From: Actinernus sp. WN-2022
Taxonomy: Eukaryota > Cnidaria > Anthozoa > Actiniaria > Actinernidae
Direction of reading: 5' to 3'
Length of the DNA: 64,000 nt
Assembly (NCBI GenBank): GCA_030867875.1
Contig: JAOWCC010001634.1
Span: forward strand, 6,371,877 to 6,435,876
In this document: piece by piece, positions 11,843-24,605 of the stretch
Layout: each line of letters begins with the position of its first letter
How positions within the stretch are numbered: the stretch's first letter is position 1
Notes under the pieces: model-generated
Seen by the model: only the letters and a program-made list of their open reading frames with translations
What the model was told of the DNA's origin: nothing
Database searches by the model: none
Translations under genes and position numbers: made by a program

Positions 11843-13600
11843 CTAGATATCTGGCTTGGCTGGTATGGACATCAATACCGGGATGAGTTTGCCATTTAGC
11901 ACAATACGGCCAAATTCTGTAGGTGGCGGAAGTGCTGGTTGACCCATGTGTGCTCGAATGTACAGAGCTATCTGATACAAGGCCCTCAACAGATGAAAAT
12001 ACAAAGCATCTTCCGTTGGTGGCAGCATCCTGAGGTCTGACTTGGTTGATGCAAACATGTGTTGGCGAAGCGTATCAAGACTAGGAACGCCATTCTTTCC
12101 ATAGAGAGCAGTGAAAAAGTTTCTGGCTTCATTTGTGATAGCTGCTGTAACTTCAAAAATGTCATCATTTCCGAATGCTGCGAGGTGGGGCAAGTGTCCT
12201 ACCATGCCCAAAGCAACCTTTGCTGCTCTTCGCTTTCCTCGCCTAAATGGGTAGCTTACAGTGTCGCAGCCACTTAGGACATATGCACAGAGAATGGTGG
12301 CCGTGAGTTCTTGTTGCTCCTTTTCATGTTTGTCACTCAAACGTGTAACAAGTTCATGGACGGGGAGATATATCATTTCTCTGAATCCATAGCTCTTGGA
12401 GTGTGCCAAGACAACAAAAATGATACATGCAGAGTATTATGATATCTGTATCTGTTGCATGTACAATAGCTCGTGTATGCCCTAAATGCTCTACACAGTA
12501 AGCCAGATGAGCCATAATCCTTGTATCCGCTTCTTCATGCTCGCAGCATACAAGATCCAAAACAGAACTAGACACGTTTGAAACTGTCATAGTGCGACCT
12601 TTTTGCCATTCCACCTGGAATGACAGTCACATCATCTGGAAGGACACCGGGATTATCACACAATGAGGTGGCAATAAATTCAAAAAGATTTGCTTTGTTC
12701 TCGGGGATTCGTAGACTATTCGTTAAGCAAAACTCCCTGGATTTTTCAGACTGATCTCTCCTCTACCTCTCGTCACTCTCGTCAGAGTGTTAGCATCACC
12801 GAAATCATAACGATCACCCACAATGTTGACACAAGTACAACTTCTGGGTTTCAAGTTGAGAATTTGATGAACATACCGTTCTGTGAGATCACCAAAAGTT
12901 CTTGCTCCAAGGGTTTGGAATCTGTTGACAAAGGCCATTGCATCTATGAGATAGATTGTGGGCAGGTTGGAAACTGGTAAAGAAGATAGCTGTAGGAATT
13001 CAGGCATAACCTCTGCTGTCTGAAACTTGCCAGGAAATCCGACTTGCTACCCTTGTGCATCGAAAATCCTTGTTCAATCCTTGAATCAACCTGAAACAGT
13101 GATGATGGGTAGTTTGTCCACTCATGCGAAAAAACAATCTCCCTGCATGGTTGCATCATCAGCACTTTGAAAGAAACATAGTGCTCGTGTGACAGCACTT
13201 TCATCCTGATAAATCTTGATCAGCGTCTGTTGCTTTGAAGGTTTATGTTTCTTCTGGGAACCAAATGTCACCAACTTGGGCGTTTCTATCTTTCCAGAGC
13301 CATGTTCCTCTGCTTTTTTCATAGCTTTGCTCGAGCTTCGATTAATTCAGTGGAAGAAGCTTTCTCCCCAGTTGCTATATTCAGCAGGTCAGTGTGGTTG
13401 GTGGAAGTGAAGGGGTTTATCATTTTCTCTGTGATGACCGTCTGCATTTAGGTTTCCTTTCTCCAGCCTTTCTACTCTGGAGTTGCTTTGCAGAGGAGAA
13501 AAATAACAAACAATACATCAAATAAATACTGTGATTAATATTTTCAAACACAACTTTCGCCAGTTTTTTGCAAAATATCAGGTTTTGGTTATTTGCTGAT
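11843..13600 (-). pseudogene. Broken ORF of a repeat-associated animal protein family (EEADTR / TDTD / GCDT motifs)
   Basis: On the minus strand, successive open pieces (13007-12723, 12614-12354, 12409-11843) carry motifs in a fixed order: IYLIDAMAFVNRF and FGDLTERYV, then VGDRYDFGDANTLTRVTRGR, then CCEHEEADTRIMAHL, HATDTDIIILCMY and finally LSGCDTVSYPFRRGKR followed by a helical tail. From memory, this pattern recurs in multicopy uncharacterised animal proteins associated with repeats. The pieces lie in different frames with stops between them, so this copy is not intact unless introns join them. I cannot name a biochemical function. The aspartate-rich motifs would suit a metal-dependent nuclease, but that is speculation. 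Confidence 0.6.
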
Positions 13601-14098
13601 GCCAATTTGCTACCGGTAGGTTAAATACCTTAATATATAAAATACAAAAATAGGTCACGTGACTGCACATTTCACACGTTAATTTACTTTTTCAATGGCT
13701 GAACATAATTCCAATGCTGAATCATGAAGATACTACATTTGGATAGCCTGGTGAAATGCATTTCCCATTACTGTATAGTATTTGGTATTTTCATTTTTCA
13801 AAAAGCAGAAATTTCGTAAATAGTTTCATTGCCCTGTGGATCACGTGACCCAAGTAGGTTTTTATTCAATTACAAAAACTGCAAGTGTTTGAATGCAGTT
13901 AAAGAGATTTAAGATAGAATAACAATCAAAATACCGAATTCTTCGTGAGGGGTCTTGCGCAGCCCAGGTAGTATGCTAAAAATCCTTCCCACTAGCTATT
14001 GCAAGAGTTTCAAAATGTCCAACATCGCATTTTATATACTACAGAACATCCTTTATACTGATATAATACTAAACAAATTATATCTCAGCCTGTAAGGT

Positions 14099-15985
14099 TC
14101 AACCCTTTTTAGGAACACTACAGATTTTGGTCCCCTGACTATATATTTTATATTGATTTTTAAAACTATTATGAGGCAAACATTTCATCTCGAGTGGTAT
14201 TTTTTCCCATATTTTTGCTGACAGAGCTCTAAATCTTCTAAGGCCATAATTTGTTCTGGAGGCTGGTCTGTGTAGCTTTTGTTTAGCAGCATATCTAGTA
14301 TCATGTTTGTGTTCATCAGAGGCAGACACAATCAAGTCAGAAAAAGTGGCTGGAATTTTATGTGTCACATATTATTTTATGTACAAGAGTAGATATTTTA
14401 AAGTTTAAAATGTTCTCAAGTTTAAGGATTTCTAGAATTCTATAATATGGGGTGGCACTTTCGATTTTCTTTGCAAAGAAAATACAACGGATGCATTTGT
14501 TTTGCTTAGTTTTGATCTTATTTAGTTTGCATTGGCATGCCGTTTCCCAGCTCATTTGAGCATAATTTAGATATGGGTAAATAAGAGTATAATAGAGTTG
14601 TTTTTGTGTATTGATAGAGAGTTGAGCATCCCAATGCAAGTGCTGATCAATAAAGACACCTAAATATTTTGTTTTTTCCCCCTCTATTTTACAGGTTGTT
14701 ATTGTTATAATAGGTTTTTTTCTGGGTGTGGTTATTAGCATATAGTTCGTCTTTTTAAAATTGATGGATAGGTTATTTGCAGCACAATACTTTAAAACAT
14801 TCTTAAGCTCATTATTAAGAACTTTTCCTAACTCATCGAGGTCATTAGAGGAATAAAAATATTTGTATCATCGGCAAAGATTCTAAATATAACTTTTTTT
14901 TGAAGAGTTTGGGAGATCGTGGATATAGAGAAGAAAAAGTAGAGGTCCTAAGGTGGATCCATGGGAGATACCACATGTTATGGTTCTCAAGCTGGATTCC
15001 GTGTCACCAATTTTGACATATTGTTGACGGTTACTTATGTAGCTCGAGAAGCATGCATGGGGTAGTCCTCGAATGCCATTTTTATTCATTTTTGTTAAGA
15101 GAATATCGTGATTAATCGTGTCAAATGCTTTAGAAAAATCCAGAAAGATCCCACATGTTATTTTGTTTTCATCTATAGCTGTTTTTAGGTTTTCCAAAGT
15201 TTCAAGAAAGGCATATTCAGTTGAATTAAAGAGTGTTTTGCTTTTCGAGTAAAAAAATTAGTTGATCATATGTCTTTCTAATACTTTACTAAAGGGGAGA
15301 TAATTGCAATTGGCCTATAGTTCCCAAGCTCCGTTACATTGCCATTATTAAATATAGGGGTTACCCTTGATATTTTAAAGACATCAGGAACCGTTCCTGT
15401 TGAAATTGATTCATTGTATATTTTTGTGAAGTGTATAGATAATGGTCCGCTTGATAAGTTTGTTTGGGATGTTAATATGTGCCTTATTTTCATCCAGTCC
15501 AGCAAATAGTGTATAAACTTGTGGTTCAGTTAGTGGAGATAGGCGAAAGCTATTAGCTGGTGAGGAAGTTATATATTGAATAAGATTGGTATTATCAGTT
15601 TCGATTTTCTTTGCTATAGTTGGGCCTATGTTTACAAAGAAATTATTAAATAACTCGGCGATATCCGCCTGTTGTGCAAAAGTCTTGTTATTATGAACAA
15701 TTCTAGTAGGGAAAGACTGGCCTTTTGTTTTACGTTTAATAAGGGTTCCAATAATTTTACAAGTGTGCTTAAGTTATCCTTGTATTTTAGAAATTGTGTA
15801 CCATAATAATCTTTTTTGCTTCTTTGTCTTAAAAATGTTAGCTTATTTGCATATAGTTTGTATTCATCAATTCTTTGTGGGTCTTTACTTAAGAAATGTG
15901 TGGTACATTTTTAGTTTCTTTTTATCGATTTTAGGATTCCGGCTGTAAGCCATGGTCTATTCAATTGTTTTTGTTTGGTTTGAAC
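14099..15985 (-). mobile_element. Non-LTR retrotransposon (LINE) RT remnant
   Basis: Minus-strand pieces run in order from a linker with QLNRPWLTAGILKSIKRN (about 15960-15910) through the RT start (about 15505-15278, FKISRVTPIFNNGN, ELGNYRPIAIIS) and the central RT (15197-14883) with GIFLDFSKAFDTINHDIL and CGISHGSTLGPLLFLLYI. Next comes the part after the catalytic site (14741-14358, with KYLGVFIDQHLHWDAQ) and the C-terminus (14368-14099, RALSAKIWEKIPLEMK). At least three frame breaks occur, and the YADD box region falls near a break. It is a second LINE copy, different from the one at 6-9 kb. Confidence 0.88.
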
Positions 15986-15989
15986 ACGT

Positions 15990-16300
15990 TGTTTACATGT
16001 GAACCCTAGCTCTTGTTTACTGACGATTAGGGTTAGGTTTGTGGTACGGGTTGGGATTATTATTTTTAAACTGATTGAGAGTAGTTCTATCACAAGTTTC
16101 TGTGGTTCATTGGTAAAGTTCTGGTCTTGAACACCGAAGGTCTCTGTTCAAACCCGGCGGTGGGAAATCGAAAGGTAATATACAAGAGGATTTCTTCATT
16201 GAACATACTAAACTTGAAAATATGAGACAATCGTTCTCGAGACTTGGACCACAAATATGGAATTATTTGACTCCACGTACCATACCAAAACTTACTTAAG
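15990..16300 (+). mobile_element. tRNA-like SINE joined to a LINE 3' tail (copy A)
   Basis: An A-box-like stretch (GTGGTTCATTGGTAAAG) and a B box (GTTCAAACCC) are followed by a tail whose translation contains MRQSFSRLGPQIW-like residues, the usual extreme C-terminus of LINE RT proteins. This suggests a SINE that uses a LINE 3' end. The same composite is at 47172-47540. It forms the left margin of the segmental duplication. Confidence 0.55.
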
Positions 16301-17613
16301 CTTGTAAAACACAATAGTTTCGTATTCGCTGAATGCAATGACTACAGATGCATGTACGAGCGAGAAGGTGGGCTATTCGCAACTCTGTATTGTTGTAGTT
16401 TCGTAACAAGGTCAAACCCAGGCCTTAACGTACTTATAGTAGACAGTCAGCCTAAGAAATCTAGAGGCCTTAATTGTTTCTGTGCAAGATTAAACTGAGA
16501 CCAGTTATGCTCCTTTTGTGTTTTTCTAGCTTTACGGAGTAGCTCGTCTTGTTTTTTTTAGCTTTAATTAGTTAGAGATAGATCTTTTGTGAACCATTTT
16601 GGCTGTGGTTAGGTAACGATCATTACTAACTGCAAAAATTAGCACGAGTACATGCTACATTTTAGTCGTGGCGTATACATTGATGATTATTAGATTGCCA
16701 ATGTTACGTTTGTAGGCCGTCACCGTATTTTTCGCAAAGGACCACTACATACCATTCTCTATGAATATTAATGCCACCTCTTCTGTATTTATCCTTTGTA
16801 TTATTTGTATCAACTAATAAGTATGCAAATAAAATGAACTTGCACATCAGTCTCAATCCCGAAATGCACTGCACTATTTACGGCCCGATGTTGTACACCC
16901 GAATTTGTAGGGTACAATCTAAAGCGGGACTTAGTAATGTAGACGAACAAGTATACGCTTCCTTCTAAATAAAAGAAATCGGCTCCACGAGGGATTTGCT
17001 GTCAACCACTTTGGACGTTTATGCTCAGAAATGCAGTTTTATTAGCAGGCTTCTCTTCTCTAGTTCCCGTATAGTTTTTTTTTAGTGCAGTGCATTTCGG
17101 GATTCCGTCCTCCTGGAATCGCTTACCATTTCCGTCACCCAGATCCCCGGGCCCAGCTCTCTGAATGGTTCAGGAGCAACAACACAAAGTAACAGGCTTC
17201 TTATTTTCAATACCATTTATTTTCTTAATTGCATGTGATTTACAATAATTTAAGAATATTTACTGTTCCTTTGGCTGCAGGGTCATTCTGTTAAGCTAGA
17301 GACAACAGGAAAAAATGATAAGATTATTTAATAAAGTAATGTAAATCCAACAACCGTGACCAATGCGTTATTTTGCTATTAACAAGGTCATTGGATTACA
17401 AAATGCGATATCATCCGATAGTGGTTTACAGATTTTGCCCTGAACTTACTGGTTTGCAATCTTGTTAACCAATATGGCGGTGATAAGTCACATGCAACCC
17501 AGTAATAGTGGACGTGCACCATAGCAATCATTCAGCCAATAGCTGTATGGTATAGATCATGAATTTTCGTCCGGGCAATATCGGAACTATTAAAATGGGG
17601 AATTCCTCAGTTA

Positions 17614-20600
17614 CTAAACTGTGTAACCTCTTTTATTTGAATATTTACCGTCATCATCATCCATATGTGCGGGTGTGGTCTGTTTGGGAACTGGCTTACG
17701 TGTTGGGCGTGGTCTCGGTCCAAAGCATGTCTTAACTCTGTAGATCCTGGCCAGTGCTACAGCTATTTTAGTTTCTCGGCGGATCATGGAGATGACGCCA
17801 GCGCCGGCTCTCTGGACAGCGGTCTCCATTTTGTCTTCATCAACAGCGAGTCTCACCATATCAACTATCATATCTGGGAATTTGTATTGATTAGGTAATG
17901 TTGGGATGTATTAAATCAAAGTAAATGTGCAAAAATGATCAAACGGCTGTGCGCAGATCTAGTGTTTTAGGAAACTATTGGACATCTTACAAGCTTAAAG
18001 TAGCTATAACCATTAATGCAATGTTATAGCTATGAGTGAAGATATTTGGTTTACAGTAAATTTGACCTTTCCTGACCCATGACCTGTTTATTAATAACTT
18101 TCGTTTACTCGGTAACAACTCCCAAACTGTATATTTTCTATGCATAGATGTTATTGTGCTACAATCGAAAGGCGCCATGGAGAATAATGCATTAATCAGA
18201 TGACGTCACCCCGGGAATCAACCCATTTTTGCACATCCGACACGTGAGCTACTAACACAGCTCCCCTATTATTGGCTTTGTTGTTGTGATGTACCCGCCC
18301 AGTATAACCGTTCCTTTTAAGGTCTTTTCTGTGCTAAACAAGGGAAATGCAGACAGAGTTTTTCCTTACCTGTGTAGACAGACATGCCAACTTTAGAATC
18401 CAAAGTTGCTTGCTTCAGAAATTCGATGGCCTGTTCAGGAAGAAGAGAAACATTAAATGAAACTTAAGGGTTTTCGTATCTGATTACTATCAAGGTCCTT
18501 GTAGATAGTTATTGAGAGTACCTGAATTTCATTAAGTATATATGATTCTATATACGCAGTCCGGTCCTATAAAGAGGATTTCTAGATATGTATAGAGCCT
18601 CTTACTTACTTTTGTTGCTGTGATAATTCCAAGCTTTACAAAAGGAGCTGAAATTAATAGGAATACTAATTTAGAAGTACTAGTTTCATATCTGGTGGAT
18701 CATAGCTATCATTATATAAACACACGATAATAATCAGTCCTCATGTTATCACATAATTATCAAACAATCATTATAATAATCATATTGTCATTATCACTCA
18801 CCGTCTAGCAGTCCATCGCTTACGCGGTGCTGGTTGAAATTCTTCATGACAAATCGTACAAAGTCTTTATTCTTATCCACCTCGTCCATTATCTGAACAT
18901 GTCGTTTGACTATTTGTACATGATCGTCAAGGTCGTCGAATAAACCTGTGTTTAAAAGTGAACTTGAGATTAGTCCCAGTAAGCTGGAGTTCAAATAATT
19001 ACCTATATTCAGAGTTCTCAAATTGGTAGGTTAATTAACATCGCGACTTCAAATAGAATCGTTAACGGTTTCTCGTCATAGCTTACTTACCCATGCTATC
19101 TGCGTGAATGGCAAACATAGCGAATCTGCGGTGAAGGGCGATGAAATACTCCCCTACGATATGCTTAGCCTGAAAGAGGTTACTTCGGGACACAGCCAGA
19201 CGAACTTTCTTCATCATTTCTACAACCATGTGATATAGAGAAATTGTTTTCAGGTTCATGATGTGTTGGGACAATTATGAATATTCCATAAGGAGTTATG
19301 CTAGGTATAAGATATTTTTAATCCCAACACAAAACCTCTAATTTACCGCCAAATTACAACGACCTTAATTTATCATATTCTCATATTCCTCCATATCGTT
19401 GTTTTTAAAACTAACACTAAATATAGTAAGTAGTTATTGACTGAGTGGGAGGGACGTACGGGAAAATATTTGGCTCGAAGTCATTTTGTACGGACCTCGC
19501 TGCGGTTGCAATTGGTCAGTAATATATTTCTCGTTTCCCCTGGATCTAACTTGTTCACTTGGTTGTTTTTTCCGACCAGCTCACCTGACTATCACGTGAC
19601 TTTTGTAAGTGAAAGGAAAGAGCGCGCGGGCCTTACAGGTTTTATGCCTTCCTTACCGATATGATCTTGGTAAATCAACGCCAAGATCTTCTCTACTGGC
19701 TCAGACAGTTCTACAATCTGAAAAATCAGGAATATAAGTTAGTCGACTAACACAATTAAACTTAATTCGTATGCCACACCAAGAATAACAAACACCACGA
19801 CACGTTTTGTGGCTGTTATTTACGAAGTTGTGAATAAAGATATCCTCCTTTTCAGTTTGGATTATAATGATAGATATATCGTCTGAGTGGACGGAGATAC
19901 TCGATCACTTACCACTTTCTTGACAAGTATTTGCTGAAAAGAAGAGTAAAATAGTAAGGCTTCAGTAACTAATTAATCTAGCCAAGGGCGCCACTGTTTT
20001 CTTGGTTAACGTTATTAATATTCTACATTTAACACATACGTTTCCCAGCCAAAAAAAACATGAGGAATAAATTTAACAGTAACACGTTTCAAAACAATTT
20101 AGTAAAAACTGCCTCACTATTAACTGATTTTTAAAAAAACGAGATTCAAATAATGGTAGTGTCTCGACGAGTGTGCGATATTCCAGTAAAAATCAGTATT
20201 TCCCGTCAGTTATAATTCACTCAGTGTTTCGTGTTGAAAATACGATACAAGCAGTTGTGCTTCGACTGCTATTAGCTAGTGTCTATCAGGGACAATAAAT
20301 AACATTACATAACTATGGGTCTGTAAACTATAATGGACAGCGGTCTTTCTTACTTTTTCTACCATTTCCTTTCCTGGTTTTACGTATTTCTCTGTAAAGG
20401 GAGACACAAAAATAATTAATAATTGGAAAATATGGAGACTAATATTGAACAATCCCAGTCGTTATTAATGGCGGTTAAGGAAAGAAGGCGAACTGTTTTT
20501 CTTTTGTATAAATGGGGTATAGTCTCCAAAAAAAACGTTCTACAGGGGGGGTCCTAAAAACATTCTGGAATTTTCTCCCACTCCCCTTCCAATTTTTGCA

Positions 20601-22354
20601 TTATTGAACTTATTCACAAAGGCATCGAAGCGAGGTCAGTTGTCACTTAAAGAGAAACGGTCCACGGCGAAATATTAAACGTTAAATTCCTCATGACACC
20701 AACAGTGCGGTAGGACGTCACATACAACTACCAGAACTCTTTGCGCGAATCCCTCAAATTAGGAGCATTGTCTTGGAATTCTCTGAATGAGAGATTGGAA
20801 AAGGGCTGGTAGTTGTAGTAAAACGACGTTAATATGAAAATGTCCATTTTTTTTTATCTTTGGCTCTGATACCATCGTTACCAGACTTGCCGCGTGGACA
20901 TGATATGAAAATGTTCAGTACTTACTATCTGGGTGCTCATCTGGTTTAACACCTGCTACTGATTTATTGAGGAGTTTCAGAAACTTCTCGATGATGTGCT
21001 TTATACCACCTTGTTCTGGTCTGTTAACTCCTGGACTCGGCCTACCAGTAGATGGTTTCGGTCTGCGAGATGGTTTCGGTCTGCGAGATGGTTTCGGTCT
21101 GCGAGATGGTTTCGGTCTGCGAGATGGTTGTCCGGGGCTAGGTGTACCAGATGGAGCTATAGATTTACCTGCAGGGGGCAGCACGGGCCGACCAGTGGAT
21201 TCAACAGGTGTGACAGATGGCACAGGCCTACCAGGCGTTCGATGTCGTTCAGTTGTTGCCAGGGTAGGTGCTGTAGGGTCTTCCAGATGAACTATCGCAA
21301 AACAATATTGAAAATACCATACTGATCTAAATAGAGTAGCACAAATTTAACATGTATTACTAGATTTGTTGTGGTCGACTAAGGGAGAACCGAAATACAT
21401 TTTAGAGAATGATTTTGAACAGACAATACACTGTAGTGGAATAGAAACCTTCGAGTGCTAAGGGTTGCTTCGTTAAGATTACGGTACATTTGTATGTGTT
21501 TTAAAATTGAATTGGTGATGCCTCGATCGTAAAGGATTATTACTGTAAAATATCAGTGTTTTACGGAGGTCGAGCTAGCTCGGGGTGGCGCAGTGGTGAA
21601 GTGCCTCGCCTCTCACCTCTGTGGCCCGGGTTCGATTCCTGGACCCGGCGCCATATGAGAGTAGAGTTTGTTGGAATCTCGCCCGGCCTTGCTCCGAGGG
21701 TTTTCCTCCGGTTTCTCCGGTTTTTCTCCCTTCACAAAAAGCCAATACGCTAAATTCCAATTCGATCTGTGGTTTAGCCGGGTCCTGGCTTTGATCAGCC
21801 CCTATATGGTTGTTTCAGGTCCCGTTAGAAATTCCGGCAGAGGTCACGCCGTTGAAATCGTCGGATGATTAGTCTAAAACGCTGCATAAAACATGAAATG
21901 AACCCATATTTGTAATATACCTCCTTCATCCTTGTCGATATCATATTCCGTTGCTAAAGCATCATCTCTTGTTTCATCTGATAAGAAATACAACTCAGTT
22001 GATTACAATCTACAATTCTAGTCAAAAGGGCTGGCACATGCACGTACAATGTAAGCATTTATTTTTCCATAATTTGTTTTTTTCGTTTCGCAGCATTATT
22101 AAGCCTGCTTATGAATCGGCGAGAAGAAGCTTTATCCAAGGTAACTTTCAATAAAGGGAAGTCACAGTGACTTTGAAGAAAGTAATAAATGAACTTCTTA
22201 AGATATATTAATTAAACGAAACGTTCTTACCGGTTGCTATAGCGTCAGTGAAAAAATCGACTTCATCCTCGAGTAGGGTATCCTGGAATGCAGAACTGCG
22301 AGTTTGTGCTATAACAACAATTAAAAGAACTGTGACTACAAGTAGGATCTTCAT
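17614..22354 (-). CDS. Secreted protein with acidic prodomain, RRPKPS repeats and helical C-terminal domain (gene 1, copy A)
   Basis: Minus-strand multi-exon gene that I do not recognise as a named family. Exons by splice consensus: 22354-22231, 21977-21921, 21291-20926, 20391-20354, 19933-19913, 19717-19657, 19219-19091, 18945-18802, 18647-18610, 18430-18370, 17873-17649. Phases are consistent throughout, giving about 420 residues. The start MKILLVVTVLLIVVIAQTRS is a signal peptide. An acidic segment (LLEDEVDFFTDAI, EYDIDKDEG) follows, then a Pro/Arg region with four SRRPKP units, then roughly 270 residues of predicted helix (HIIEKFLKLLNKS, VRLAVSRSNLFQAKHIVGEY, RLAVDEDKMETAVQRAGAGV). The last exon either reads through to TAG at 17614 (DDDGKYSNKRGYTV) or splices at GTAAAT to a stop near 17290. 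AATAAA signals lie in both. An acidic pro-piece before a cationic repeat suggests a processed secreted peptide or matrix protein. Function is unknown. Confidence 0.8.
21056..21128 (-). repeat. Coding 18-bp tandem repeat, 4 units (gene 1, copy A)
   Basis: The unit GATGGTTTCGGTCTGCGA (plus strand) encodes the hexapeptide SRRPKP on the minus strand and is repeated four times in exon 3. The matching exon of copy B has 12 units. Confidence 0.95.
21576..21855 (+). mobile_element. tRNA-derived SINE in intron 2 of gene 1 (copy A)
   Basis: Same family as 3365-3639: A box GGTGGCGCAGTGGTGAAG, B box GGTTCGATTCC, then the conserved body ending at GTCCCGTTAGAAATTCCGGC. It lies antisense to gene 1 between exons 2 and 3 and is shared with copy B, so insertion preceded the segmental duplication. 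Confidence 0.9.
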
Positions 22355-22937
22355 TATCTTGGAGACGCGGATCAAACCAATGTAGCTCACACGGCAACCA
22401 GTGTAGAACGGTTCTAATTTACCCGAGGTACCAGAGGCTGTATTTATACTGAAATCTAAATGATAATGACTTTGGTACTATTCTTTCAGCAATATACCTT
22501 CATTCCAGTAGCTGGTTGGTTAAACATAAATGTTCATTTACAAATTAAAGAGACGATACCCACATGAGCAGTTATGCCAACTTTTTAACAATATGTTTTT
22601 AATTGCGCATTGAATTTTGGTTGATGTATTATGGATTTTAGGTTAAACACTGCGACCTTCGGACGTAGTTTGAAAAAGTAGCTCTCTTCAAGGCATTTTT
22701 AAGATAATTTAAGAAAACGTTTTCGTGCGGTATGTGGAACTCAGTTACGTAACATGATTATGTAATAGCATGCAGGCTCGTAAACAAAGCAGGATGTGCA
22801 ACACTGATGCAATTCCCAGATGGTACATCGCAACTTCAAATCATTATCACTCGGATTTCAGTATAAATACAGCCTCACCTTGGATGAGTTTGAACCGTTC
22901 AACATTGGTTGTATGAGCTCCATTGGTTTGATCCAAG
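22355..22937. promoter_or_regulatory. Bidirectional promoter between divergent genes 1 and 2 (copy A)
   Basis: The 583 bp between the two start codons is a partial inverted repeat of itself. Both flanks carry TCATTATCA, GATTTCAGTATAAATACAGC and the GATCCAA/GATCAAACC leader in mirror orientation. TATAAATA occurs on the minus strand at 22441-22448 (about 87 bp before the gene-1 ATG) and on the plus strand at 22862-22869 (about 69 bp before the gene-2 ATG). The two genes are likely co-regulated. A degenerate third copy is at 2490-3300. Confidence 0.8.
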
Positions 22938-23696
22938 ATGAAGAGCCTTCTTGTGGTCACAGTTCTTTTTGTTGTTATAGCACAAACTCGCAGTTCTGCA
23001 TTCCAGGATACCCTACTGGAGGATGAAGTCGATGTTTTCACTGCTCTTTCTTTTTTCAGTCTGAAAGAAGTTACCTAATCCATTATTGAGCAAATTGCTT
23101 TTGCAAATTTTGCATTTTGACAAATTCAGTACGTTAATGTTCCTGTAATTATACGAAATAAGAGAATCGCTGTACTAATGAGAAATCGCATGGGTTAACA
23201 GCTATTTTGATTTAGTGATCCAAATCCATAGCAAAACTCTTCCTCGATGTTTACATTCCCAATATAAGTAAAAATAACAAGTGAAACGCGCGTTTGAGAT
23301 GGGACCTTACGCCACGCTTGGCAAAATAACAGTCGATCACTTTGCTATATTTTCAAAAGTTTCCAACGTAGAATTTTTTTTTTTGTGGGAGGATGAAGAT
23401 GACCGATGACCAAAACAAAATCCGATGATTTGAACTACCGTAGACATCTTGATGACGTCACAGTTACGTCATGTATAATAGATTTCTCGATGTTTTCAAT
23501 TACCTTTAAAATCAGTCAATCTTATATTTTCGATTTCCCATCATGTTGACAACAAAGAAACCCGGGTTAGATTGGTTAAGAGGGAGAAAAGTTAGTTAAA
23601 TTTTGAATATTCAATACAGAACCATTTACAAAATAACTTCTTCATTCATCTTTTAGTAGAGTTTAAAACATGTTTACCACAAATATTGCTACCCAC

Positions 23697-24605
23697 AACG
23701 GTATGCACGCATGGCATAAGTTACCTCAAAATCGATCCCTACAAAGCGAACCAAAAATATATAAACCAGCACATTTTGTTTAATTCGATGTCAAATTTAA
23801 CGAAATTTCCATAGGTTAATATTAAATTTAAACAACGTTTGTATATTGACGTCATAACGAACGACTCCTTTCAAGGTCAAATTCTGCGTTACCATACGTT
23901 TAAAATAAAGCATGTTATCACAACAACTGAAGATTCCTGTGACGTCAGATTGTTTTACGTTATGAGTCTGACATCAGTCATGCTTTCTAAATTGAAGAAA
24001 CATAAAAAATACCTATTGCGGCTATTCAGTGTACAGTAAGTACATTTCCTCTTTAAAAACCGAAAAATACTCCATAGTTATTTTAAAAAGACGTTTTCAA
24101 AAATACATGTAGATGATGTCAGAATGACGTCTCTTCTTTTTCACTGTGAATTTTTAAGTATTTCCTCTCGAAAATTCTAAAAACATACGGTTGTGGGTTA
24201 TTTTGTAAATGGTTCTGTATTGTTATTTCCCTCCACATTTTTTGCGGGAAAATTACCAAAATTCAAAATTTAATAACTTTTCTCCCTCTTAACCAATCGA
24301 ACTCGGGTTTTTGGTTTCTTTTCTTTTTCGGGTTTTAAAGAGGAAATGTACTTACTGTACACTGAATAGCCGCAATTTATGTTTTTGTGATAACATGCTT
24401 TATTTCAAACTTATAGGTAACGCAGAATGTGACCTTAAAAGGAGTCGTTCGTTATGACGTCCCAATAACGTCAATATACAAACGTGTTCGATCTTAAAGA
24501 CGTTATTTCATTTTAATATTAACATACGAAAATTTCGTTAAATTTGACAGCGAATTAAACAAAATGTAGTGACGATTTTGAGGTAACTTATGCCATGCGT
24601 GCGCA
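23697..24605. mobile_element. Long-hairpin MITE in gene-2 intron 1 (copy A)
   Basis: Left arm words GTATGCACGCATGGCATAAG, TTGACGTCATAACGAACGAC and ACCATACGTTTAAAATAAAG reappear in inverted order on the right side, ending at CTTATGCCATGCGTGCGCAG. The arms are a few hundred bp long with a short centre. The element is shared with copy B at about 55803-56793. Confidence 0.8.
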
